A stretch of DNA of 20,068 nucleotides, from the NCBI GenBank assembly GCA_023436075.1, contig JAEZKS010000041.1:1-20068 (forward strand). The letters are read 5' to 3'. Of this stretch, positions 7,468 through 13,929 are shown piece after piece (within the stretch, counting starts at the first letter, position 1; each line of letters starts with the position of its first letter). The notes under the pieces are model-generated. The model did not search any database. It saw nothing but the letters and a program-made list of their open reading frames with translations, and was not told where the DNA came from. A program made the translations under genes and the position numbers. The stretch is from Methanobacteriota archaeon (lineage in GTDB: Archaea; Halobacteriota; Methanocellia; Methanocellales; Methanocellaceae).

Positions 7468-7878
7468 TTACGCGGAAACCTCGCCTGTCTGGGCAGGATG
7501 CTTCAGGCCCTTGATCATCTCACTCAGCGTCACGGTTGTGATGTACTTGTGCAGTTGCATGAAGCCCCCGATGTGGTCGAACGCCTTCACCTTCCCCTGT
7601 ATGGACTTTTGGGTCGTATCGTCGGGCACCACGAAGATCAGGTGATCGCAGTCCGACCACAGCGAGCACATGGCATTCGAGGCGATCAGGTCCGGCGCCA
7701 CATCGCCGCTGATCGGCATGATCTGCACGGCGAACTTCATCTCAGGCAGATTCGGGTGATCCTGCCTGCTCCACACCTGCGCTATGTTTCCTACGCCCAG
7801 GTTCACATTATGCTCGATCTTATAGCCCAGCTCACTTCCGACTTTCTCGCAGGCTGCATCCATGCTCTGAAAATCCAT
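7468..7878 (-). CDS. Unknown protein, possible degenerate restriction-endonuclease-like fold
   Basis: A 136-residue soluble protein that I do not recognise. ATG 7878 is chosen: the frame runs open further upstream, but those residues overlap a divergent gene and read like non-coding sequence. Predicted order is helix (SMDAACEKVGSELGY), strand (NIAQVWS), strand with an E-x-K (PEMKFAVQIM), helix (LIASNAMCSLWSDC), strand (HLIFVVPDD) and a C-terminal helical part. That order and the ExK recall PD-(D/E)xK nuclease folds. The usual preceding Asp is not evident, so a catalytic role is doubtful. It is probably the first gene of an operon with the phosphoribosyltransferase. A strong hairpin lies 13 nt before the start. 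Confidence 0.6.
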   Translation of the reverse strand: MDFQSMDAACEKVGSELGYKIEHNVNLGVGNIAQVWSRQDHPNLPEMKFAVQIMPISGDVAPDLIASNAMCSLWSDCDHLIFVVPDDTTQKSIQGKVKAFDHIGGFMQLHKYITTVTLSEMIKGLKHPAQTGEVSA

Positions 7879-7890
7879 GAGAGTACCCCC

Positions 7891-7911
7891 GGGCGGATAC
7901 GTAGTCCGCCC
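7891..7911 (-). promoter_or_regulatory. Perfect hairpin just upstream of the 7468-7878 gene start
   Basis: A 7-bp G+C-rich stem (GGGCGGA / TCCGCCC) with a 7-nt loop whose middle is TACGTA. On the minus strand it is followed by GGGGG and the ATG 13 nt after the stem, so it would lie in the 5' leader next to the ribosome-binding region. It may be an operator or an mRNA structure controlling translation. No clear TATA box was found to fix the transcript start. Confidence 0.45.
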
Positions 7912-8037
7912 CCGTATTGAAAGATGCGGCTCACATTGAAAAAGAACTTGGCAAATGAAGTAGCGGAAGTGGCGGCCGCGGTTTTTTTCAATGAGTGTTA
8001 ATAGCCCGCTGCCACATATGACACTGGAGATATATGC

Positions 8038-8415
8038 ATGGCTGGCGTCGGCAGGAAATCCGATTTCGGCAAGCCGGACTATGACAATGATTCGGACGTG
8101 GAGAACCGGCTGGACACTAACGAGCCGCTCATCGACTGGACACTTCCTTACGAGGGCAGAGTGAAGGCCCTGATGGATAGGGGGATGACACGCAAACAGG
8201 CTGAAGAATGGATTGATCACGCAATGCAAGACCTGCGCGAGCGGGAGTTTCGCAAGCGAGACATCCTCCGGGAACAGACCGAGTTCCGCAAGGAGCTGGG
8301 CGAGCTGAAGAACTGCACTCCCGTCGACGAGAGTTGCATCGCCACCGGGCCGGAAGACGCACAAGAGAAATCAGAGAACGCTATGAAAAGACAGGGACCT
8401 CTGCCGGAGAAATGA
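8038..8415 (+). CDS. Small highly charged protein of unknown function
   Basis: A 125-residue hydrophilic protein with no membrane segment or signal. A disordered acidic N terminus (FGKPDYDNDSDVENRLDTNE) precedes a helical centre: GMTRKQAEEWIDHAMQDLRE, then a charged helix rich in Arg and Glu. The tail is low in structure with two cysteines. No family recognised. The start ATG 8038 follows CTGGAGA (8023-8029), a reasonable ribosome-binding site. It is divergent from the 7468-7878 gene across a 159-bp gap and convergent with the TetR gene, sharing a terminator hairpin. Confidence 0.65.
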   Translation: MAGVGRKSDFGKPDYDNDSDVENRLDTNEPLIDWTLPYEGRVKALMDRGMTRKQAEEWIDHAMQDLREREFRKRDILREQTEFRKELGELKNCTPVDESCIATGPEDAQEKSENAMKRQGPLPEK

Positions 8416-8421
8416 GAGACA

Positions 8422-8440
8422 TGACACGACAGGCGTGTCA
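8422..8440. terminator. Bidirectional terminator hairpin between convergent genes
   Basis: A perfect 7-bp stem (TGACACG / CGTGTCA) with a 5-nt loop occupies the 22-bp gap between the convergent genes at 8038-8415 and 8438-9115. Its right arm overlaps the stop codon of the TetR gene. Confidence 0.6.
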
Positions 8441-9115
8441 AACTTTCAGCATTTCCATGTAGAATTTTACGTGTGAAACCTGATCTTTCTCGATAGCTGA
8501 GCGAAAAACCTCCGGCTCTTCGTCGTTGAAGAGCGCGAGATATTTGACCTGCAGATATATCTGGAAGGACTGGAACTCGCGTGCGAGCGTCGCCACGTCT
8601 GTCTGTCGGATCATGCCGCGGCTGATCATGAATCGGAAAGCCTTCTCCCAGAAACGCGAAGGCCGGTCGATCATCTCGCGCTCGAAGAAGCTGCGGATCA
8701 TGGCGTTGCGGTAGACTTCCATGGCGATCATCCGCCAGATCTTCCGCATCTTCGGGGTGTTCAGAAAGTCCTCGAACTGTTTGCCGACGGCGGCCATCAG
8801 CCCGGCCGGGCCCAGGGTGTTCAGGTATGTCTCGATGATCTTTTCCTCGCCCTGGCGTTTCATGTCGGACTGAGATAGCTCCTGATTGAAGTATGATAAG
8901 ATCGACTGTAAAATCTGGTCCTTGCTCTTGAAGTGATTGTAGATAGAGCTTTTCCTGATGCCGACAGCGTCGGCGATATCCTGCATGGACACGGCTTCGT
9001 AGCCTCGATTAGAGAACAGGTCTATTGCCGTGTCCATTATTTTCTCTTTAGTGCCAGTGCGGCCTTTCGGCCTGCCGACTTTCGGCTTTGGTGACTCGCC
9101 ATTGACTGCATCCAT
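8438..9115 (-). CDS. TetR/AcrR-family transcriptional regulator
   Basis: A 225-residue repressor-type protein. After a basic N-terminal tail (PKPKVGRPKGRTGTKEKI) comes the TetR DNA-binding domain, with helix-turn-helix residues about 41-62 (AVSMQDIADAVGIRKSSIYNHF). The rest (70-225) is a helical ligand and dimer domain without recognisable ligand identity. A minus-strand TATA element (CTAAATAAT, complement of 9156-9164) predicts a start of transcription near 9134. A candidate operator at 9133-9152 fills the space between, so negative autoregulation is likely. Four further operator-like sites lie upstream (9187-9547). No efflux pump or enzyme gene is adjacent, so its other target is not visible in the window. 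Confidence 0.92.
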   Translation of the reverse strand: MDAVNGESPKPKVGRPKGRTGTKEKIMDTAIDLFSNRGYEAVSMQDIADAVGIRKSSIYNHFKSKDQILQSILSYFNQELSQSDMKRQGEEKIIETYLNTLGPAGLMAAVGKQFEDFLNTPKMRKIWRMIAMEVYRNAMIRSFFEREMIDRPSRFWEKAFRFMISRGMIRQTDVATLAREFQSFQIYLQVKYLALFNDEEPEVFRSAIEKDQVSHVKFYMEMLKV

Positions 9116-9132
9116 TGCTACCCTGCCAATTT

Positions 9133-9152
9133 ACTAACGAACGGTAGGTAGT
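9133..9152. promoter_or_regulatory. Candidate TetR operator 1 (autoregulatory)
   Basis: ACTAACGAACGGTAGGTAGT is an imperfect dyad that matches the sites at 9187-9206 and 9478-9497. It lies exactly between the tetR TATA element (9156-9164) and the start codon at 9115, covering the predicted transcription start. That is the position expected for autorepression. Assignment to this regulator is by proximity and recurrence. Confidence 0.7.
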
Positions 9153-9186
9153 CAAATTATTTAGAAATTTCGGTCTGATCAAATAT

Positions 9187-9278
9187 ACTAACGACCGGTA
9201 GATAATAAAATTATCCCGGCTCTGACGCTGGAAAAAATTAACTACCCATCGGTAGTATAATTATAAGAAACGTAGGCC
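9187..9278. repeat. Operator/TATA module, copy A of a 92-bp direct repeat
   Basis: Copy A starts with an operator-like site (ACTAACGACCGGTAGATAAT, 9187-9206). An AATAAAATTA tract follows, then a variable middle, a second site with perfect 6-bp arms (ACTACC-n4-GGTAGT, 9241-9256), and a palindromic TATA element (TATAATTATA, 9256-9265). The two sites are centred about 52 bp apart, five helical turns. Copy B lies 291 bp to the right with identical internal spacing. The TATA palindrome could drive transcription either way; leftward it would read into tetR. Confidence 0.75.
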
Positions 9279-9332
9279 GGAAATGGCATAATCGGACGAT
9301 GTAAGAGGCATCATCTCGCCATGGCGCATTAT

Positions 9333-9449
9333 TAGACCGCTGGTCTATGTCAACATATTTGGCATAATGAAGTTTTGCCGACATATCCGATTGAGCTGGA
9401 GAGCCAGCATGTCGAAACTATGAATTAGTATAGGCACCTGACAACAGGT
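9333..9449. other. Three short hairpins between the operator modules; no protein gene seen
   Basis: The spacer between the two operator modules holds three perfect inverted repeats: TAGACC-n3-GGTCTA (9333-9347), GCTGG-n4-CCAGC (9395-9408) and ACCTG-n4-CAGGT (9436-9449). Reading frames on both strands are under about 22 codons. If the TATA elements are active, the region could be transcribed as a small structured RNA. This is inference; a decayed gene would look similar. Confidence 0.35.
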
Positions 9450-9477
9450 CTTCCCCCAATGATATGTGGATAATTTT

Positions 9478-9569
9478 ACTAACGACCGGTAGGTAATAAA
9501 ATTACACCAATTCTATCATTGAAAAAAGTATACGACCTATCGGTAGTATAATTATAAGAAATGTAGACC
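9478..9569. repeat. Operator/TATA module, copy B of the 92-bp direct repeat
   Basis: Copy B has ACTAACGACCGGTAGGTAAT (9478-9497), the same AATAAAATTA tract, a diverged middle, a second site ending CTATCGGTAGT (9532-9547), and the same TATAATTATA palindrome (9547-9556) followed by AGAAA. The operator positions and the TATA element match copy A base for base at an offset of 291 bp, while the middle has drifted. The conserved parts are therefore the likely functional ones. To the right lie about 180 bp with no reading frame before the end of the DUF373 gene. Confidence 0.75.
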
Positions 9570-9701
9570 ATAATTGATAAAATCGCATGACGTGACAGGT
9601 ATATCTACGTGCGAGCGTAAGTTGGCCAATGGGCTATCATGTTAAGGCGGTGGGACGCTCTCGTAAACGCCCGGATCAGAACAGCATGCGAGGGTTTTAG
9701 G

Positions 9702-9736
9702 CCCCAGGGCCCCTCTCTTGCGTAGCCCAGGGCCCC
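9702..9736. repeat. Tandem C/G-rich repeat after the DUF373 gene
   Basis: CCCCAGGGCCCC (9702-9713) recurs as GCCCAGGGCCCC (9725-9736) with a 23-bp period, separated by TCTCTTGCGTA. It lies 16 bp past the DUF373 stop (on the minus strand). Layout and wording resemble the 22-bp tandem at 12167-12210. It may act as a transcript end or be a small dispersed repeat. Confidence 0.45.
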
Positions 9737-9751
9737 ATTGTTAAAGCCAAT

Positions 9752-10855
9752 TTAAAAGTCGATGACTTCCGCGACCCGGTACTGTGTGAACTGGCGGACG
9801 TACCGTGCGAGCGTGACTCCAAGGTAGCTTACTGCGACGGCTACCACAATCGCGATGCCAAGGCTCTTCAGCGCATCGGGCATCCGATCTTGCATATTCA
9901 GGACGTACTGTGTGCCGCCCCATACCAGCATGCCCATGGCGACAAGGAAGAACGGCGTGGCGAGGTACTTGTGCAGCGACTCGCTGTCCTCAGTGTAGGC
10001 ATCGATGATCCAGCCGTTCAGGACGGCCAGCAACCCTGCGACGAACCACCAGATAGCCGAATTGAAAAATATGGCGGCGAGGTTGATAAGGCCGGGCTGA
10101 GACGCCTCGGTGACCACCTGTTGCAGAACGCTCAGCGAGCCACTGGCGAAAGCCATGAGTACCAGTATGAGCGAGATCAGGTAAGTGACAAAAGTAAGCT
10201 TGGCATCCTGGAATGACTTACGCAGGTTGAAGATGAATGTCTCCAGCAGGCTGTCCAGACTCAGGCCCTTGTAGAGCAGGTACGAGCCGATCAGCGTCGC
10301 GATAGCCACCGGTGCCGCTTTCTCATAGTTTACCAGTGACGATGCTGCGTATACGAGAAGGGTTACGCCCACGGGAATGAATATGACCCGCGCCACCTTC
10401 GGGTCGCTGGCCAGCTCCTTGATAATATAATATGTGCTCTCGAGGTTCTGGGCCTGTTTGACTACGATACGCCGGACGGACTCGACCTTTAGCCGGGACT
10501 GGAGGATCGGCATGACCGATTCGTCCTCGGCGCCATCGCTGACAAGCACGGCCTTCTCGACCGGGTGCTGGAGCAGGAAATCGTCGAGCTGCTGCGCGAT
10601 GGCCCTGTCAGCCTTCAGGCCAAGGTCGCGGTGGCCCGCGATACAGATGACTTCCACTTCCATGCCCTCTGACCTGAGCTGGTCGTAGACGTTGATTCCG
10701 CCGTAGATCGTGTTGACATCTGAGTCTTCCGGATCTGCCGCGCCGAGACGGGCCGCAGCATCAAGACACGCGTCCCTGCCGATCACCGGGCTCTTGACGC
10801 CGGCCTTGACGCCGATGTCGTCATCCTTGTCTATGCAAATGATGAGCATGTCCAC
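9752..10855 (-). CDS. DUF373-family membrane protein
   Basis: A 367-residue archaeal protein of the DUF373 family, function unknown. The N-terminal half (about 1-155) is a soluble domain opening with MLIICIDKDDDIG. It contains NTIYGGINVYDQLRSEG, VICIAGHRD and AVLVSDGAEDESVMPIL, typical of the family. The C-terminal half has about six membrane helices, with charged loops between. A TTG at 10864 and an ATG at 10849 are alternative starts. GTG 10855 is chosen because GAGGT lies 8 nt before it, the best ribosome-binding spacing of the three. A minus-strand TATA box (TTATAATAG, complement of 10932-10940) predicts a leader of roughly 55 nt. It is divergent from the secreted protein gene at 11059. 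Confidence 0.9.
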   Translation of the reverse strand: MDMLIICIDKDDDIGVKAGVKSPVIGRDACLDAAARLGAADPEDSDVNTIYGGINVYDQLRSEGMEVEVICIAGHRDLGLKADRAIAQQLDDFLLQHPVEKAVLVSDGAEDESVMPILQSRLKVESVRRIVVKQAQNLESTYYIIKELASDPKVARVIFIPVGVTLLVYAASSLVNYEKAAPVAIATLIGSYLLYKGLSLDSLLETFIFNLRKSFQDAKLTFVTYLISLILVLMAFASGSLSVLQQVVTEASQPGLINLAAIFFNSAIWWFVAGLLAVLNGWIIDAYTEDSESLHKYLATPFFLVAMGMLVWGGTQYVLNMQDRMPDALKSLGIAIVVAVAVSYLGVTLARYVRQFTQYRVAEVIDF

Positions 10856-11058
10856 AATTGTCAACCTCGTCAGATTTCACGCACTATCAGGCCATCAGAA
10901 CTTAATTGCAGGTTACTTGATCGCATTTGTCTATTATAAATTTTCCCCAGATGTTGCCACCATACGATCTGACAGCAAAATATATGGGGTGAGACATGCA
11001 GGGGGTATATTCGAAGTGAGCGATGCCGCACATACCGGACGGCTCATCTGGTGATCAG

Positions 11059-12105
11059 ATGCTTCACAAAACGATTAGCAAGTACAGTAGTACGTTCGTC
11101 GTCTGCCTCACAGGCCTTGTCCTGGCCTCATTTTTAGCTCCTGGCGCCGTGGCACAGTCGACATCCCCTACAACCGCAATATTTTTTAGCGGCACGCAGG
11201 GCAATGACGGATGGTTCACTTCCGACGTCACGGTATCCATGAATGCTAGCGGCCACGGCGGCCTCGTCATCGACCGTACCGAATATAATTTCAACGGCAG
11301 CGACTCAGGCTGGATACAATATACGGGCCCCTTTAAGATCACTAGAGAAGGCACGACCTGGATCTACTACCGGTCGATCGACAACTCCACTGCCTACGAG
11401 CAGACGAAAATAAGTACAGTCAAGATCGACAAGACACCGCCGCTCATTACTTATGTGATGACGCCGGCGCCCAATGCCAACGGCTGGACCACTCATAACG
11501 TGTGGCTGCACTACGAGGTCAGTGATGATGTGTCCGGCGTAAAACCCCCCATCCCACAGGACCTAAACCTGACAAATGAAGGCGTGTACTCGTCGCTGAC
11601 AGGGGTTGCAACGGACATTGCGGGCAACACGGCGAGCTTGACGATCCCTACCATTGGAATCGACCGCACGCCGCCGCAGATCAGCGATCTGACGATGCAG
11701 GGCAACGGATATGTCGGAGACTACATTCCGGTGAGCGCCCACGTGGTAGAGAATAATCCGCAACGGATGGAATGGGACTTCGGCGATGGGATAGGCACGC
11801 AGGCCAAGGTGAAAGATGACTGGGCCAGGGTCTCCCACGCATACAAGCAGCCCGGCTCATACCGGATCACACTGGACGTGATCGACATGGCGGGCAACGC
11901 TGTGAAGTCTACGGCCACTGTGATCATCTATGGCACCGTGCCAACGAGTCAGACGACAACAGTGCCTACGCCGACAGCAACGCCCACGCCCACGATGGTG
12001 CCGCTGCCTTCGGCGCCGGCGCCCGCGCCTGCGCCAGGCCTGCTGCTTCTGGCGATCGCGATCGCTGCTGCAGGGTTCCTGACGATCTTTGCGAAGAGAA
12101 AATAG
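11059..12105 (+). CDS. Secreted, C-terminally anchored protein with Ig-like and PKD-like regions
   Basis: A 348-residue surface protein. Residues 1-32 are a signal peptide ending AVAQ. Two Ig/OmpL47-like repeats follow (about 48-128 and 140-206). Each begins with GW(F/T)T and ends with a TV/I-x-IDxTPP motif, and the first includes YNFNGSDSGWIQYTGPF. A PKD-like domain spans about 208-292 (EWDFGDG, then SHAYKQPGSYRITLDVID). A Thr/Pro then Pro/Ala stalk (294-326) leads to a hydrophobic helix and KRK tail (327-348), which resembles an archaeal cell-surface anchor or sorting tail beginning PG. ATG 11059 is chosen because GGTGATC (11050-11056), complementary to the 16S rRNA end, precedes it. Probably an S-layer-associated or adhesive protein; the ligand is unknown. 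Confidence 0.85.
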   Translation: MLHKTISKYSSTFVVCLTGLVLASFLAPGAVAQSTSPTTAIFFSGTQGNDGWFTSDVTVSMNASGHGGLVIDRTEYNFNGSDSGWIQYTGPFKITREGTTWIYYRSIDNSTAYEQTKISTVKIDKTPPLITYVMTPAPNANGWTTHNVWLHYEVSDDVSGVKPPIPQDLNLTNEGVYSSLTGVATDIAGNTASLTIPTIGIDRTPPQISDLTMQGNGYVGDYIPVSAHVVENNPQRMEWDFGDGIGTQAKVKDDWARVSHAYKQPGSYRITLDVIDMAGNAVKSTATVIIYGTVPTSQTTTVPTPTATPTPTMVPLPSAPAPAPAPGLLLLAIAIAAAGFLTIFAKRK

Positions 12106-12111
12106 TCAGGG

Positions 12112-12142
12112 TTGCTCCTGGAAGGTTGTAAACCTTTAGCAA
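12112..12142 (+). terminator. Stem-loop after the PKD-like protein gene
   Basis: Perfect inner stem AAGGTT-n3-AACCTT (12122-12136), extended past a bulge by TTGCT / AGCAA (12112-12116 with 12138-12142). It lies 7-37 bp past the stop at 12105. There is no T-run directly after it; the tandem hairpins at 12167-12210 may complete termination. Confidence 0.45.
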
Positions 12143-12166
12143 TGTGGGATGTCCCGTGCGTGACCG

Positions 12167-12210
12167 AGCCACAGGGCTCTCTTGTTTAAGCCACAGGGCT
12201 CTCTTGTTTA
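12167..12210. repeat. Exact tandem duplication of a 22-bp terminator-like unit
   Basis: Two identical head-to-tail 22-bp units run from 12167 to 12188 and from 12189 to 12210, each AGCCACAGGGCT followed by CTCTTGTTTA. Each unit can form a short hairpin around ACAG (GAGCC/GGCTC in the first, AGCC/GGCT in the second) followed by T-rich sequence. This looks like a duplicated weak terminator behind the + strand gene. A related two-unit arrangement lies at 9702-9736. Confidence 0.7.
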
Positions 12211-12312
12211 CGGCATGGAGATGCCCCTTATCAAGGACGAGGCCGCCCACAGTTTCCGACCGGTTCTTCTCATGCAAAAAAGATTACCATTAAGCAAGCC
12301 AGAAAAAATTCG

Positions 12313-12326
12313 ATAGCAGTCGCTAT
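12313..12326 (-). terminator. Second terminator of the glyA-serB-coiled-coil operon
   Basis: On the minus strand ATAGC-n4-GCTAT is followed after CGAA by TTTTTT (complement of 12303-12308). It is a small stem with a classic T-run, about 60 bp beyond the coiled-coil gene stop and behind the hairpin at 12351-12372. Confidence 0.5.
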
Positions 12327-12350
12327 AATTGTAACTAATAAAGAATGATG

Positions 12351-12372
12351 AAGGTTCCTGTGATGGAACCTT
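12351..12372 (-). terminator. First terminator hairpin of the glyA-serB-coiled-coil operon
   Basis: A perfect 8-bp stem (AAGGTTCC / GGAACCTT) with a 6-nt loop starts 14 bp past the stop of the coiled-coil gene. It is followed on the minus strand by the T-rich CATCATTCTTTATTAG. Confidence 0.6.
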
Positions 12373-12386
12373 TATGATCTTCTCTT

Positions 12387-13247
12387 TTACAAGAATCCCG
12401 AGCGCTGTAGCAGCAGCAGGTCTTCGGTGTTCAGCTTCTCGCCAGCCTTGAACTGGGCGAAGACGTCTTCCGCCTGCTTCTTGTACTCGACTTTGTCCTT
12501 GGTGTCCTTCTCGGTCTTGGTCTTCTTCTTCAGACCTACGATGACCTTGTCGAAGTCCCGGACTTCCTTCTGCAGCTTCAGGAACTGCTTGTGGTACTCG
12601 TCGGCAGTCTCCTGCGCCTTGACGAACTCCTTATGCTGGGCGTCGGCCTCGGCACGGGTCTTGTCCGCCTCGCGGAAGCACTCGATCATCTTGTCGTGGT
12701 ACTCCTGCGCCAGGTCGGCGTTCTCCTTGACCTTCTTGTGGAACTCGGACGCTTCGTCCCGCAGTCCCTGTGCCTCGCCAAGGAAGCCCTTGAGCTCGTG
12801 GTTCTGCTCGAGCAGCTCCTTCTTCTTCTTGAACTCTTCCTTGAGCTCAGAGATCTTGTCGACGAGGGCCCGCTCCTTCTCAGTCGTGAGCACTTCGGTC
12901 TGCTGCTTGAACTCCAGGTGGTCGATCTCCTTCCGCAGCTCGTTCATCGAGCGCCCGCTGCTCGTCGTGTCCTTCTTCCGCAGCGTGTCGACCCGGGAGT
13001 AGACCTCGTTGGCCTTCTCGTTCAGCTCGTTCCGCTTTTCCTTGTTCGCGCTTACCTGTCCGTTGAACTCATCCCGCTTCACGCGGTATTCCTGTGCTTT
13101 CTCTATTAATTCCTTGGTCTTCTTGTTGAGCTCATCCCTCCTCTTCGAGAATGTGCTGGCCTTGGAGTTCCACTCGTTGCGGTTGGCTTTTAACTCCTCA
13201 GCCTCTTTAAGGAATTTACTCTTTTTTTCTTGCAGTTCTTTTAGCAT
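12387..13247 (-). CDS. Coiled-coil protein (COG1340-type) linked to serB
   Basis: A 286-residue protein that is almost entirely charged coiled coil. Near its start is the repeating pattern RNEWNSKAS, KRRDELNKKTKELIEKAQEY, KRDEFNGQ, KRNELNEKANEVY. A short break (RKKDTTSSGRS, about 90-100) precedes a second long coil, and the C terminus is non-coiled (AQFKAGEKLNTEDLLLLQRSGFL). It has no membrane segment or enzyme domain. This matches the archaeal COG1340 family, whose members are often misnamed phosphoserine phosphatase because they sit next to serB. Its start overlaps the serB 3' end by 32 bp, so translation is probably coupled. GGAGG lies 12 nt before ATG 13247. The role is unknown; a structural or scaffolding job is inferred. 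Confidence 0.85.
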   Translation of the reverse strand: MLKELQEKKSKFLKEAEELKANRNEWNSKASTFSKRRDELNKKTKELIEKAQEYRVKRDEFNGQVSANKEKRNELNEKANEVYSRVDTLRKKDTTSSGRSMNELRKEIDHLEFKQQTEVLTTEKERALVDKISELKEEFKKKKELLEQNHELKGFLGEAQGLRDEASEFHKKVKENADLAQEYHDKMIECFREADKTRAEADAQHKEFVKAQETADEYHKQFLKLQKEVRDFDKVIVGLKKKTKTEKDTKDKVEYKKQAEDVFAQFKAGEKLNTEDLLLLQRSGFL

Positions 13248-13929
13248 GTAACAACTCTTCCTCCTGTTTCACTATAGGAATCAAGGATTCCAGATTTTTG
13301 CCGTCCACGACTACATCGGCGCAGTCCCGCACGACCTGCTTGGCGTTGAAGGCAACAAAAGTGCCCACCACGCCGGCCCAGCAAAGATCGTTCGAGCCGT
13401 CGCCCACAGCTATGCAGTCACGGGGGCTGATTTTTTCCAGTCTGCAAATTTCCTCAAGAACCTCCTTCTTCGAGTTTTGCTTCGTCAGGGGCCCCCGGAC
13501 TTCTCCGGTGACCCTGCCGTCCTGGATCACAAGCTCATTCGCGTAGACGTAGTCCATGCCGAGCACGGCGCCCACGCGGCCTGCGATGATCGTGAAGCCT
13601 CCGGATACGAGCGCGGTGCGGATGCCGCACTTTCTCAGCTCGCCCATCAGCGTTTTGGCCCCCTGCATCAGGGGAACGTTTTCGGCGACGCGGATCGCGT
13701 CTGCCTCAGACAGTCCTTCAAGGAGACTGACTCTCAGCTTCAATGCGCGTTCGAAGTCTAGCTCGCCGCTCATGGCGCGCTGCGTGACCTCAGCGACATA
13801 GTCGCCCACGCCCCGTGCGCGGGCCAGCTCGATTATGCCCTCGCAGTCAATGACCGTCGAGTCCATATCGAAAATGATCAGCTTCGCACAGGAACGGGCG
13901 TCACTTGCCTCGCCCGAGTAAAAACTCAT
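13216..13929 (-). CDS. serB: Phosphoserine phosphatase
   Basis: A 237-residue HAD-superfamily hydrolase that would convert O-phospho-L-serine to L-serine, the last step of the phosphorylated serine pathway. Visible motifs: I with the nucleophile in FDMDSTVIDCEGI, the cap region with E and R residues, II in ALVSGGFT, the Lys of motif III in KKEVLEEIC, and IV in AVGDGSNDLCWAGVVG. The frame extends upstream to 13947 with several Met codons. ATG 13929 is preferred because GGTG lies just upstream; 13938 and 13944 are possible. It overlaps the glyA stop by 29 bp and the coiled-coil start by 32 bp, so the three genes form a tight operon in which serine made here feeds GlyA. Confidence 0.92.
   Translation of the reverse strand: MSFYSGEASDARSCAKLIIFDMDSTVIDCEGIIELARARGVGDYVAEVTQRAMSGELDFERALKLRVSLLEGLSEADAIRVAENVPLMQGAKTLMGELRKCGIRTALVSGGFTIIAGRVGAVLGMDYVYANELVIQDGRVTGEVRGPLTKQNSKKEVLEEICRLEKISPRDCIAVGDGSNDLCWAGVVGTFVAFNAKQVVRDCADVVVDGKNLESLIPIVKQEEELLHAKRTARKKE

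Noticed and set aside
7879..8364. Upstream extension of the 136-residue protein on the minus strand
   Set aside because: It runs antisense through the 8038-8415 gene and through a hairpin, and it shows no domain. ATG 7878 gives a compact globular protein.
9360..9424. 18- and 21-codon frames between the operator modules
   Set aside because: Very short, no ribosome-binding site, and overlapping the hairpins; nothing distinguishes them from chance.
9133..9569. Short CRISPR array
   Set aside because: The repeated sites have unequal spacing (54, 52 and 239 bp between centres) and imperfect dyads beside TATA elements; no regular repeat-spacer pattern.
12427..13109. + strand Ser/Leu-rich frames opposite the coiled-coil gene
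   Set aside because: They are complements of Lys/Glu-rich coiled-coil codons, so the Ser, Phe and Leu runs are expected artefacts.
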